From: Sphingosinicella humi
GTDB lineage: Bacteria > Pseudomonadota > Alphaproteobacteria > Sphingomonadales > Sphingomonadaceae
NCBI RefSeq assembly: GCF_003129465.1
Contig: NZ_QFFF01000001.1
Span: forward strand, 1,411,501-1,475,500
Direction: 5' to 3'
DNA length: 64,000 bases
The notes under the pieces were generated by a model that had not been told where the DNA came from, made no database searches, and worked only from the letters and a program-made list of their open reading frames with translations. The stretch's first letter is position 1, and each line of letters opens with the position of its first letter. This document shows, one piece after another, positions 35,145-44,648 of this stretch. The position numbers were made by a program, and so were the translations under genes.

Positions 35145-35710
35145 CCCAGCGCCACCCGCTGCGCCTCTTCCAGCGCCAGCGGCTGGTGCGAGGCGGCAAG
35201 CACCGCGCCCCCGCGCGCCCGGTGGGCGGCCATCGCGCCGACGAGCCGCTTCATCCCGTCGCTGTCCAGCCCGTTGGCCGGCTCATCGAGCAGCCAGAGC
35301 GGCGCGCCGCTCGCCACCACCCGCGCCAGCACGGCACGCTTCCGCTGCCCGGTCGACAGCATCCGCACCGGCACCGGGGCCAAATGGGCTATGCCCATCG
35401 CCGCCAGGCCGGGCGTGGCGGCCGATCCGTCCAGCCTCGTCCAGAAGCTCAGCGCCCCGCTCAATGTCAGTCGCTCGTCCAGCGCCGCCCGTTCGTCCGC
35501 CAGCGCGGCTTGGGTCCGCTCGACCGTTCCGGACGCGGGGTTGAGGAGCCCGGCGGCGATCCGCAGCAGGCTCGACTTGCCGACGCCGTTGGGCCCCGTG
35601 ACGATCGCCGCCGCGCCGGGCTCCAGCTCCAGGTCGAGCGCTTCGAACAGCAGCCGCCCGCCACGGCGGCAGGCGACCTTTTCCATCCGGAGCAACGGAC
35701 CCGCCGTCAC
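35141..35710 (-). CDS. ccmA: Heme exporter ATPase CcmA
   Basis: The 189-residue ABC ATPase has Walker A (GPNGVGKSS), signature LSTGQRKR, Walker B (LWLLDEP) and the switch His (ASHQPL). It powers release of holo-CcmE in cytochrome c maturation. I start at GTG 35710, which overlaps the upstream stop as GTGA with GAGGA upstream; ATG 35686 is the alternative. It is short but complete for CcmA. Confidence 0.92.
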   Translation of the reverse strand: MTAGPLLRMEKVACRRGGRLLFEALDLELEPGAAAIVTGPNGVGKSSLLRIAAGLLNPASGTVERTQAALADERAALDERLTLSGALSFWTRLDGSAATPGLAAMGIAHLAPVPVRMLSTGQRKRAVLARVVASGAPLWLLDEPANGLDSDGMKRLVGAMAAHRARGGAVLAASHQPLALEEAQRVALG

Positions 35711-36120
35711 CCGGCGGCATCCTCGATCGCGTGCATGTCGTCGTCGGAGAAGCCGAAATGGTGGCCGACCTCGTGGACGATGACATGGGTGACCAGCGCT
35801 TCGAGGCTGACGCCGGTCTCCGCCCACTCGTTCAGCAACGGGCGGCGATAGAGGTGGATCATCGCCGGCAGCTCGCCCGACAGCATCGACGACTGCTCGC
35901 CGATCGGCCGGCCGGTATAGAGTCCGGTAAGGTCGAACGCATTGTCGATGCCGAGCTCCCGCAGCACCTCCTCCTCGGCAAACTCCTCGATCCGGAAGAC
36001 GACGCCGTCGAGCAGCCGCCGGAACGGCTCGGGCAGGCGCTGAACGGCCTCGTCCGCCAGCCGCTCGAACATGCCCCTATCGGGCGCATAGGTTTGACCC
36101 TCGCTCACGAAAAGGGACAT
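35707..36120 (-). CDS. Small zincin-like metallopeptidase
   Basis: The 137-residue protein matches the one-domain zincin family (PF06262 type). Helices are followed by [21 protein letters not shown] and the zinc motif [15 protein letters not shown], with a third acidic ligand after it. Its role in the cell is unknown. I start at ATG 36120 (MSLFVSEG); ATG 36075 is possible. It is translationally coupled to ccmA. Confidence 0.85.
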   Translation of the reverse strand: MSLFVSEGQTYAPDRGMFERLADEAVQRLPEPFRRLLDGVVFRIEEFAEEEVLRELGIDNAFDLTGLYTGRPIGEQSSMLSGELPAMIHLYRRPLLNEWAETGVSLEALVTHVIVHEVGHHFGFSDDDMHAIEDAAG

Positions 36121-36159
36121 AGAGGGCAACGGCGGAGGGCGCCAGTAACGGAGACGACC

Positions 36160-36447
36160 ATGCCCAAACTCGAGGCGACGGAGCGCGAGGCGGCGCTGAA
36201 AGAGCTGGACGGCTGGACCTTCGACGCGGAGCGCGATGCGATCAGGCGGAGCTTCAAGTTCGCGGACTTCAGCGAAGCCTTCGCCTTCATGACCCGCGTC
36301 GCTCTCGCCGCCGAGACGGCCAACCATCATCCGGATTGGTCCAACGTCTGGAACCGGGTCGACATCCTCCTCACCACCCACGACGCCGCCGGCCTCACCC
36401 GCCGCGATATCGATCTGGCGAAAAGGATCGACGCATTTGCGCGCTAG
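36160..36447 (+). CDS. phhB: Pterin-4a-carbinolamine dehydratase
   Basis: The 95-residue protein recycles the pterin cofactor of aromatic amino-acid hydroxylases. The signature is present: [65 protein letters not shown], with the catalytic histidine pair and Trp. GGAGA upstream of ATG 36160 is the SD. It is divergent from the zincin gene. Confidence 0.95.
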   Translation: MPKLEATEREAALKELDGWTFDAERDAIRRSFKFADFSEAFAFMTRVALAAETANHHPDWSNVWNRVDILLTTHDAAGLTRRDIDLAKRIDAFAR

Positions 36448-36497
36448 CTTGCCCTGAAGCCCCGACGCCACTAGATGGCGTCCCTTCCGGGACATGC

Positions 36498-36588
36498 GGA
36501 GCGGTGGCCGAGTGGTCGAAGGCGCTCGCCTGGAAAGTGAGTATACGGCAAAACCGTATCGAGGGTTCGAATCCCTCCCGCTCCGCCA
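36498..36588 (+). tRNA. tRNA-Ser (anticodon GGA)
   Basis: The 91-base gene folds as a class II tRNA. The acceptor GGAGCGG (36498-36504) pairs with CCGCTCC (36578-36584). The D arm is GGCCGAGTGGTCGAAGGC, the anticodon loop CTGGAAA has GGA at 36532-36534, the long variable arm is TATACGG...CCGTAT, the T loop is GGTTCGAATCC, and CCA is encoded at 36586-36588. Confidence 0.97.
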
Positions 36589-36622
36589 CTCCTTCTCCTG
36601 CGTCGTCCCGCCCTGAGCCTTG

Positions 36623-38986
36623 CTAGCTCGCCGAGGCCGCCCGATGGCTGGGCGTGGGCAGCCGCGCTAGGAAGGCGTGGAGCGGGGTCGGCTCGCCGAT
36701 GTGGAAGCCCTGGATGATGTCGCAATCCATCGCCTCGAGGAGCGCGAGGGTCTCCTCCGAATCGACGCCTTCCGCGACCACCCGGAGGCCCAGCGCGTGG
36801 GCGAGCTTGATGGTGGAGTCGACGACGGTGGCGTCGCTCTTGCTGCTGCGGATGAGCTGGACGAAGCTGCGGTCGATCTTGAGCTCGGTCGCCGGCAGCG
36901 TCTTCAGATAGCTGAGCGTCGACTGCCCGGTCCCATAGTCGTCGATCGAGATATTGACCCCCAGCTCCCGCAGCCGATTGAGCTCCTGGATGCCCGCCTC
37001 GCCGGCCGGGGCGGCCGACTCGGTGATCTCGAGCGTCAGGCGCTGAGCGTCCATATGATATCTCTCGAGCATGGCCCGGATCGGCTCGACGAGCCGGTTC
37101 CGGCCGATCATCCGCATCGAGATGTTGACCGCCACGGACAGGTTTTCGTCGAGGTCCGAGAAGTCGCGGATCGCCTGATGAAGCACGTGCAAAGTGAGCT
37201 TCTCGATGCGGCCATTCTCCTCGACGATGGGGATGAACAGGTCGGGCCGGATATCGCCGCGCTCGGGATGGGACCAGCGCGCCAGCGCCTCGGCACCCAT
37301 GAGGGTCCGGGTGGCGAGGTCGAATTTCGGCTGGTAGGCGACCCATACCTCGCCATGGTCGATTGCCCGATCGAGATCGCCGAGGAGCGACAGCCGCCAA
37401 CTGCCGTCGTCATCGGCCACATATTTTTCCCAGTTGAGGCCGCGCTGCGCCGCGCGCTCGGCGGCTAGCAGCGCCGCCGTCACCGCCGCGTCCGTATCGA
37501 GATCTGACTCTTCGCAGACACCGATGCTGACGGTCACGTCGACGGTGCAGCCGCCGACGGTCACGCCGCTCGCCAAGATGGCGTGAAGGCCCTCGATCGA
37601 CTCGATCGTCGCATCGAAGCTGCCCTCGGCGCGCCAGGCGAAGCTGTGATCGTCGACCTGGAACACGGCCGCGCCCGACGCAGCGAGCGAAAGGCGCGCG
37701 GACACTTTGCGCAACAGCTCGCGCTGAACGTCGGCGCCCAGTAGCGCGGCCGTTTCAACACTGTTGCGCAGACGCACCGCGACGGTGATCCCCGGCGTAG
37801 GCGCGGAAAGCCGCATGGCCGTGATGTTCGGCAAATTGCTTCCAGGGTCCTGCGTCAGGCGCGACATCACGCTGCTCGCAATGCCGGCGGCGCTTTGAAG
37901 CAGTATCGCGGTCGCAAGTGAAAAGAACGCTGCGCCGGTCCCCAAGATCAGCGGCGTGAATTCCCGGAGCAGGACGTAGGTCGCTACCAGCATTGTCATG
38001 CCCACTGCCATAGCGAGCAACCGGACCACCATTCTACGAAAAGCCAGCGAGAGACTGATAAACACAATTGCACCCGCTAGAGCGGGCCAGTCGCCGAGGG
38101 GGGCAGGGCGGCCGCGTCTGAGTGTCTCCGACGCCGCCGCTTGGATGAATAGACCTGGAATACGGCCATGGCTGGGCACGGTCCAGCGATCCCCGAGCGT
38201 GCTCGACGTGACACCTACAATGACGTTCTTCCCACTGAAAAATCCTGGATCGACGTTCCCGGTCAGGACGTCGGCGTAATTGGCGGTGGGAAACGAGGTT
38301 AGATCAAAGGACCAATCGATCAGAAATGAATCAGTACGGCGGCTCGGCTGGTTGGCGAGGTATGTACCCAGTGACGGTCGCTGAGCCCCGGCAATCTCGA
38401 CACTGTATGGAAGACGTCGCGCGTATACGTCTTCATCGAGCGAAATCCAAATCGACGCGACCTGTACATGCGGGCGTAGAATTGGGGCGGGCATCTTTTC
38501 GATCCGAGGGCCAAGCTCGGGAGCGCTCTCAAGAACGGCCGGCAGGACAACACGCTCCGATGCGCGCTCAAGCGCCTTGGCAAACGCGACGTCTTGTTCG
38601 ACATCGCTCGCCGGCGACGTAAAGGAGATGTCAAATAAGATTTGACGGGCACCAGCTTGCCGTAGCTTGTCTACAAGCTGACCGTGGATGCTTCTGGGGA
38701 AGGGCCAAGGATGCACCTCCAAGAGGCTGCGCCCGCTGATCTCGACGATCACAGTTTCGCCGCTAACCGGTTTTCTCAGGAGATCGCTACGAAATTCCTC
38801 AAGGGAGTTTTCTAGCGCCGCCGCCCCCCCCGTGAGCTCGATAGTAGCGCCCACCACGCAAGCTGCCGCGACAATGATCGCTCCAGCGCGCCTTGTTAGC
38901 CCGTTTGCTAACCGGATGAGCATGTTGATGGCATCTCCCTCGGGCCGTCGTGCCATGCGGAGGTTGATGCCCTTGTCGGGGCTCAA
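36623..38986 (-). CDS. CHASE2-EAL cyclic-di-GMP phosphodiesterase with degenerate GGDEF
   Basis: The 787-residue protein has an N-terminal helix (about 35-52), a periplasmic CHASE2 sensor (about 55-300, GETVIVEISGRSLLEVHPWPFPR), three more membrane helices, a GGDEF-like domain (about 395-530) and an EAL domain (about 535-780). The GGDEF motif is lost (GVTVGGCTVDVTVSIG). The EAL active-site motifs are intact: GAEALARWSHP, NISMRM, LEITESA, IDDYGTG, LKIDRSFV, AEGVD, QGFHIG. It should cleave c-di-GMP in response to an outside signal. I use TTG 38986 with AAAGGAG 8 bases upstream. The CHASE2 half is less GC-rich than the EAL half. Confidence 0.9.
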   Translation of the reverse strand: MSPDKGINLRMARRPEGDAINMLIRLANGLTRRAGAIIVAAACVVGATIELTGGAAALENSLEEFRSDLLRKPVSGETVIVEISGRSLLEVHPWPFPRSIHGQLVDKLRQAGARQILFDISFTSPASDVEQDVAFAKALERASERVVLPAVLESAPELGPRIEKMPAPILRPHVQVASIWISLDEDVYARRLPYSVEIAGAQRPSLGTYLANQPSRRTDSFLIDWSFDLTSFPTANYADVLTGNVDPGFFSGKNVIVGVTSSTLGDRWTVPSHGRIPGLFIQAAASETLRRGRPAPLGDWPALAGAIVFISLSLAFRRMVVRLLAMAVGMTMLVATYVLLREFTPLILGTGAAFFSLATAILLQSAAGIASSVMSRLTQDPGSNLPNITAMRLSAPTPGITVAVRLRNSVETAALLGADVQRELLRKVSARLSLAASGAAVFQVDDHSFAWRAEGSFDATIESIEGLHAILASGVTVGGCTVDVTVSIGVCEESDLDTDAAVTAALLAAERAAQRGLNWEKYVADDDGSWRLSLLGDLDRAIDHGEVWVAYQPKFDLATRTLMGAEALARWSHPERGDIRPDLFIPIVEENGRIEKLTLHVLHQAIRDFSDLDENLSVAVNISMRMIGRNRLVEPIRAMLERYHMDAQRLTLEITESAAPAGEAGIQELNRLRELGVNISIDDYGTGQSTLSYLKTLPATELKIDRSFVQLIRSSKSDATVVDSTIKLAHALGLRVVAEGVDSEETLALLEAMDCDIIQGFHIGEPTPLHAFLARLPTPSHRAASAS

Positions 38987-39093
38987 TCTGGTCGCTCCTT
39001 TCCGCCCCAGATTTTCTAGCGAGAAAGCCTTTCCTTTTTCTTACCCAAAATGGATGGTTTCACGGTGTTCAGCTGAGAGCCGGAATCAGAAAA

Positions 39094-39117
39094 GCCCAGC
39101 GGCTTTCGCCGCTGGGC
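39094..39117 (-). terminator. Rho-independent terminator of the 34-residue peptide gene
   Basis: A perfect 10-bp stem (39094-39103 with 39108-39117) and TTTC loop are followed on the minus strand by TTTTCTG. It lies 27 bases past the peptide stop codon and separates the peptide from the CHASE2-EAL gene. Confidence 0.85.
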
Positions 39118-39143
39118 CCTCGAACTTCTATTTTTGAGGCTGT

Positions 39144-39248
39144 TTAGCCTTCGACGCCGGTGTTGCCTTCCAGAACCTTACCACCCGCGACGGCGGCGAT
39201 TTCGGCTTCGGTGAGCTCGACCACGACGGTCTGTTCCTTCTTTTCCAT
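39144..39248 (-). CDS. 34-residue peptide with a double-glycine leader-like motif
   Basis: The frame starts at ATG 39248 after a strong SD (GGGAGGAATTCAC-ATG) and encodes 34 residues. The first 23 residues read like a double-glycine leader: a charged start (MEKKEQ), then VVVELTEAEIAAVAGG ending in GG at positions 22-23. The possible core is only KVLEGNTGVEG. Leaders of ribosomally made, exported peptides (class II bacteriocins, Nif11-like and other RiPPs) show the same EL-x4-I-x2-V-x-GG pattern. It has its own promoter and terminator. No C39-type peptidase transporter is in the window. The function is unknown. Confidence 0.75.
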   Translation of the reverse strand: MEKKEQTVVVELTEAEIAAVAGGKVLEGNTGVEG

Positions 39249-39277
39249 GTGAATTCCTCCCTGTGAAATCCTTGGGC

Positions 39278-39306
39278 AACATAGCTTTCGGTTAAAGTCG
39301 CGTAAA
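39278..39306 (-). promoter_or_regulatory. Sigma-70-like promoter of the 34-residue peptide gene
   Basis: On the minus strand TTTACG (39306-39301) and TATGTT (39283-39278) are 17 bases apart. They lie in an unusually AT-rich stretch (39,285-39,385), about 30 bases before the start codon. Confidence 0.5.
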
Positions 39307-39510
39307 CCTAAAATCATCATCTTTGGTTAGGCATAAAATCACCCAGCATTTACAAATCGTTACGGAGTCAATCCGAAACTAGAGTGCTGCGCAATCCCGA
39401 TATGGGACAGGTGGGCCGCGTTCGTCGGTGGCAAATCGCCTGATCTGAACGCGTGCGAGTCCCGGGCGCAAAGTCCTTGCGGTCGCCTTCGGCGCGGCTC
39501 ATTTGGGCTG

Positions 39511-40878
39511 GTGGACAAGAGCCCCGCGTCGCCGCCGGATCATGGCATCGCCTTCGGGGAGGCCGTGCGCGTGTGGGTGCGGATCGCGCTGCTCAGCTTC
39601 GGCGGGCCGGCGGGGCAGATCGCGGTGATGCACCGCATCCTCGTCGAGGAGAAGAAATGGATCGGCGAGGCGCGGTTCCTCCACGCGCTCAACTTCTGCA
39701 TGCTGCTGCCGGGACCGGAGGCGCAGCAGCTCGCCATCTATGTCGGCTGGCTGCTGCACAAAGCGAAAGGCGGCCTTGTCGCCGGCACCTTGTTCGTCCT
39801 CCCTGGCCTCGTGTCGATCATGGCCTTGAGCTGGGTCTACGTCCTCTACGGCAATGTCGGTGCGATCGAGGGCCTGTTTTTTGGCCTCAAGGCGGCGGTG
39901 CTTGCGATCATATTCCAGGCGGTGATCCGCATCGGCGGCCGCGCACTCGGCAACCGCGCTCGCATCGCCGTGGCGGCCGCCGCCTTCGCCGCGATCTTCC
40001 TGTTCGACCTGCCTTTCCCGCTCATCGTGCTAGGCGCCGGCCTGATCGGCTATGCCGCCGCGAAGGGCGGCAGCCGAGCCTTCGTCCAGGGCGCGTACGC
40101 AGGGGGCGGAGGGACGTCGCTGGGCGATGCGGAGAGCGCCCTTGGAACGGCCCTGCCTCTTCACGCCCGGACGCGGGCGCGCCGCCGGCTCGGACTGCCG
40201 GCCCTGCTTCTGATGCTATGGCTCGTCCCCGTGGCCGCGCTCGTCGCTGCGGAAGCGGGGGTCTATGCCGACATCGCCCTCTTCTTCTCGCAGATGGCGG
40301 TGGTGACGTTCGGCGGCGCCTATGCTGTTCTCGCCTATGTCGCGCAGGCCGCGGTCGAAACCTACGGCTGGCTCGCGCCCGGCGAGATGCTCGATGGCCT
40401 CGGCCTCGCCGAAACAACGCCGGGGCCGCTGATCATGGTCACCCAGTTCGTCGGCTTCCTCGGCGCCTATCGCGATCCGGGGGGGCTGCCGCCGCTTCTG
40501 GCGGGGACCTTGGGCGGTTTGCTCACCAGCTGGGTGACCTTCGTTCCCTGCTTCCTCTGGATCTTCGCCGGCGCGCCTTATATCGAGCGCCTCCGCGAGA
40601 ACCGCGCCCTTGCCGGCGCGCTTTCCGCCATCACGGCCGCGGTCGTGGGCGTTATCCTGAACCTCGCTTTGTGGTTCACCCTCCACTATCTGTTCGGTGC
40701 CGTCAGCGAGCGGCGCCTGGGGCCGCTACGGTTTGATCTGCCCGAATGGAGCAGCCTCGATCCGCTGGCGGCTCTTCTCTCCGCTGCGGCGCTGGTGGCG
40801 GCTCTGGGGTTCAGGATGGGCATCCTCCCGCTCATCGGAACGGCAGCCCTCGCGGGCCTGCTGCTGAAAGGCCTCTAG
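39511..40878 (+). CDS. chrA: Chromate transporter, two-domain ChrA
   Basis: The 455-residue CHR-family transporter exports chromate. It has the duplicated structure: the first half begins LLSFGGPAGQIAVMH with LLPGPEAQQLAIYVGW, and the second has VTFGGAYAVLAYVAQ with LAETTPGPLIMVTQFVGFLGAYR. There are about twelve hydrophobic segments with a basic linker near residues 210-230. The proposed start is GTG 39511. An Rrf2-type regulator follows 43 bases later. Confidence 0.92.
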   Translation: MDKSPASPPDHGIAFGEAVRVWVRIALLSFGGPAGQIAVMHRILVEEKKWIGEARFLHALNFCMLLPGPEAQQLAIYVGWLLHKAKGGLVAGTLFVLPGLVSIMALSWVYVLYGNVGAIEGLFFGLKAAVLAIIFQAVIRIGGRALGNRARIAVAAAAFAAIFLFDLPFPLIVLGAGLIGYAAAKGGSRAFVQGAYAGGGGTSLGDAESALGTALPLHARTRARRRLGLPALLLMLWLVPVAALVAAEAGVYADIALFFSQMAVVTFGGAYAVLAYVAQAAVETYGWLAPGEMLDGLGLAETTPGPLIMVTQFVGFLGAYRDPGGLPPLLAGTLGGLLTSWVTFVPCFLWIFAGAPYIERLRENRALAGALSAITAAVVGVILNLALWFTLHYLFGAVSERRLGPLRFDLPEWSSLDPLAALLSAAALVAALGFRMGILPLIGTAALAGLLLKGL

Positions 40879-40921
40879 CGGACCGGTTGCCAAGAACGCG
40901 GCTTGGGTTCATGAGCGGCCG

Positions 40922-41353
40922 ATGCTTTCTCAACGAACGCGGTATACAATAAGGGCGCTGCTCCATCTCGCCGACCGCTATGGGGAAGGGCCGGTGCAGC
41001 TCGCGGAGATCGCCGAGGCGCAGAATATCCCGCCGAAATTCCTGACGGTGATGCTCTCCCAGATGAGCCGGGAAGGCATGGTCGGCAGCCGGCGCGGGCG
41101 CGACGGCGGCTATTGGCTGGCGCGACCGCCGAGCGAGATCAGCTATGGCGAGATCGTGCGGCTGACGCGCGGTTCGCTGGGGCTGCTGCCCTGCGCCAGC
41201 CGGCTCGCCTATGAGCAATGCACCAACTGCATCGACGAAGAGAAATGCCGCCTCCACCGCGTGATGCTGATGGTGCGCGATGAAACGGCGCGCATCCTGG
41301 ATGGGCTTAGCCTTGCCGATCCCGTTCCGGCGGACGAGATTGCCAGTCTTTAG
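40922..41353 (+). CDS. Rrf2-family transcriptional regulator, Fe-S type
   Basis: The 143-residue regulator begins with the Rrf2 winged helix (MLSQRTRYTIRALLHLA; QLAEIAEAQNIPPKFLTVMLSQM; SRRGRDGGYWLARPP). It has cysteines in LPCASRLAYEQCTNCIDEEKC that could bind an iron-sulfur cluster, as in IscR, NsrR or RsrR. It probably senses redox state, and because it follows chrA, it may control chromate export. It converges on the kinase gene with only 5 bases between. Confidence 0.9.
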   Translation: MLSQRTRYTIRALLHLADRYGEGPVQLAEIAEAQNIPPKFLTVMLSQMSREGMVGSRRGRDGGYWLARPPSEISYGEIVRLTRGSLGLLPCASRLAYEQCTNCIDEEKCRLHRVMLMVRDETARILDGLSLADPVPADEIASL

Positions 41354-41358
41354 CCGGC

Positions 41359-42710
41359 TCAGATCAGGATTCGGAACAACGCTCCGCCAGCCTCGCTGGT
41401 CGCGAGATCGATCGAGCCGCGGTGGCCGAGGACGATCTGGCGGGCGAGGCTGAGGCCCACGCCGGTCCCCTTCTCCTTGGTCGTGAAGAAGGGAAGGAAG
41501 ATGTCGTGGCGGAGCGTCTCCGGCACGCCGGGGCCATTGTCCGCCACCTCGATCTGGACGCGCCGGCTTCGGGTTTCGGCGAAGGATAGCGACACGGCCG
41601 GTGCGTCGCTGTGCGCCCTGGCGGCTTCAGCGGCGTTGCGCATCAGATTTATGAGGACCTGCGCCAACAGATCGGGGTCGGCGTCTATGGTGAGGTCGTC
41701 GCGCGAGACCTCGAGCGCAAAGGTGACGCCGGCGCTCGCCTCGCCGGCGCGGAACAGCGCCTCCAGCTCGCGCGCCCAGGGCAGAATCTCGAAGACGCGG
41801 CGCCGAATCTCGGGGGTGCGGCTGATCTGGCGGTAGCTTTCGACGAAGTGCATGACGCCGTCGGCTCGGCGGGCGAGCGTTTCGACCGCCGCTCGTGCAT
41901 CGGCGATGTCGCGGTCGTCGCCCTTGTCGACCTCGGCCATCAGACCCGCCGCCGTCTGCGCCAGCGACGTGACCGGGGTCATGCTGTTCATGATTTCGTG
42001 GGTGAGGACGCGCACCAGGTCGCTTTGCGCTGCGATCTCGACCGCGTTCAGCTCGCCCTGGATCGGTTGTATGGCGACCACGCGGACCCGGCTGCCGAGG
42101 CGGTGCACCAGCGCGGCGCTGATCATCGCAGTCTGAGGCACGCTGTCGATGGTCAAGGGGACGAGCCGGGGCCGTCCGACGGAGGCGTCGGCGAGGCTCT
42201 TGGCGAAGGCATCGCCATATTCGGCGAAATCCTCGATCCGAACGCCGCTATGGCGGACGAGCAGGCGGCGGGCGGCCTTGTTGGCGAGCTCGACCTTGCC
42301 TTCGGCATCGATGGTGAGGAGGGCGGTCGGCGCGTCGTCGAGCACAGCCTCGAAGAAGCGGGTGTCATCGCTGAGGCGAAGGCGCTCGTCGCGGAGGCGG
42401 CGCATGCCTTCCTCCAACGCTTCGCCGAACTCGCTGAAGCCGCTGCCTTCATGGCGGTGGGTGAAGTTCTGTGAGAAATCGCCGAAGCGCACCGCATCGA
42501 CAAAGCGCGCCAGCTCGACATTGGTGCGCTGGATGAAGCGCCAGAGGCCCGCGATCGCGCCGGCGCAGAGCAGGGCCGCGAGGAGCCGCGCCGCGCCGAG
42601 GCCCTCAAGGCTCAATGACCAGACGAACAGGAAAGCCGCCAGTAGCAGCACCATCACCCGCCACAGCAGGCCGAGGATGAAGCGGCGCTTAAAGCCCATG
42701 GCGGGCGCTC

Positions 42711-42714
<4 letters not shown>
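41359..42714 (-). CDS. NtrB/NtrY-like sensor histidine kinase
   Basis: The 451-residue kinase has two N-terminal membrane helices (about 15-35 and 40-60), a HAMP-like linker, a PAS-like domain (about 125-220) and a DHp helix with the phospho-acceptor histidine (VLTHEIMNSMTPVTSLAQTA). The ATP-binding domain has N (NLMRNAAEAA), G1 (DNGPGVP) and G2 (GTGVGLSLA) boxes. There is almost no periplasmic loop, so it would sense at or within the membrane. GTG 42714 overlaps the regulator stop as GTGA, so the pair is co-translated. Confidence 0.93.
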
Positions 42715-44105
<1,391 letters not shown>

Positions 44106-44158
44106 GGCTCCGACTCCTAAACCCTGGATGATGGGGCACAAACAATTTCCATGCCAGC

Positions 44159-44197
44159 CTGTCCGCGGCCGAACGCCTGTCGTCCGGAAACGAACAG
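44159..44197. promoter_or_regulatory. Pair of 18-bp palindromes, upstream activator site 1
   Basis: Two copies of CTGTCCG-N4-CGAACAG lie at 44159-44176 (right arm CGAACGC) and 44180-44197 (left arm TCGTCCG). Their centres are 21 bases apart, two helix turns. They sit about 65 bases upstream of the sigma-54 promoter of the 62-residue peptide gene and also just upstream of the divergent regulator gene. Confidence 0.75.
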
Positions 44198-44261
44198 AAT
44201 GGCAGGAGGGCGCCGCCGCAGCGAAGCCGCGGAATGGCGGTTTTCCGGGCCTCTCCCGGAT

Positions 44262-44276
44262 TGGCACGGCTGATGC
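44262..44276 (+). promoter_or_regulatory. Sigma-54 promoter of the 62-residue peptide gene
   Basis: TGGCAC (44262-44267), 5 bases, then ATGC (44273-44276). The -24 element is perfect and the -12 element has one mismatch to TTGC. The start codon follows about 43 bases later. Confidence 0.75.
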
Positions 44277-44319
44277 TGGAAGAAAGCTGCTGAAGAAATC
44301 TTCTTCGGGGAGACGTGAA

Positions 44320-44508
44320 ATGACCAACACTCGTTCCATCGCCGGGGCAGCCGTCTGGATGCTGCTCTCGCTGACCCTGGTCTTCGCCGCGCTCGAACCC
44401 GTTCAGGCGAAGAGGACCTGCCCCGCCACCAGCGTGATGGTCGGCAAGGTCTGCACCAATCTCGCCACGGGCGTGGTCTCGACCGATTGCAAGCCGTCGC
44501 TGGCCTGA
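44320..44508 (+). CDS. 62-residue secreted cysteine-containing peptide
   Basis: The product has a clear signal peptide: Arg 5, a long hydrophobic core (about 8-26) and a VQA cleavage site near residue 30. The mature part is about 32 residues, basic at its start, with three cysteines (RTC, KVC, TDC). GGGGAGA 7 bases upstream is the SD. A sigma-54 promoter and paired palindromes precede it, the same signals that precede the export operon downstream. It is likely part of that regulon, as a cargo, signal or envelope sentinel. I know no family. Confidence 0.75.
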   Translation: MTNTRSIAGAAVWMLLSLTLVFAALEPVQAKRTCPATSVMVGKVCTNLATGVVSTDCKPSLA

Positions 44509-44514
44509 ACCCTT

Positions 44515-44553
44515 TTGTCCGCAGCCGAACAGCCACTGTCCGGAAACGAACAG
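44515..44553. promoter_or_regulatory. Pair of 18-bp palindromes, upstream activator site 2
   Basis: Copies at 44515-44532 (left arm TTGTCCG, right arm CGAACAG) and 44536-44553 (CTGTCCG-GAAA-CGAACAG) again have centres 21 bases apart. They end 53 bases before the -24 element of the export operon. Confidence 0.8.
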
Positions 44554-44606
44554 ACGGCCTCGTCAGACGCCGAAGCGACGCCTCGGGGAGATAGTCGCGG
44601 CCGATC

Positions 44607-44621
44607 TGGCACGGCCCTTGC
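44607..44621 (+). promoter_or_regulatory. Sigma-54 promoter of the export operon
   Basis: TGGCAC (44607-44612), 5 bases, TTGC (44618-44621) is a perfect -24/-12 match. The start codon of the adaptor gene follows 27 bases later. Confidence 0.88.
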
Positions 44622-44648
44622 CTTGAAAGGGTGGGAGGTTCCCTTTTG

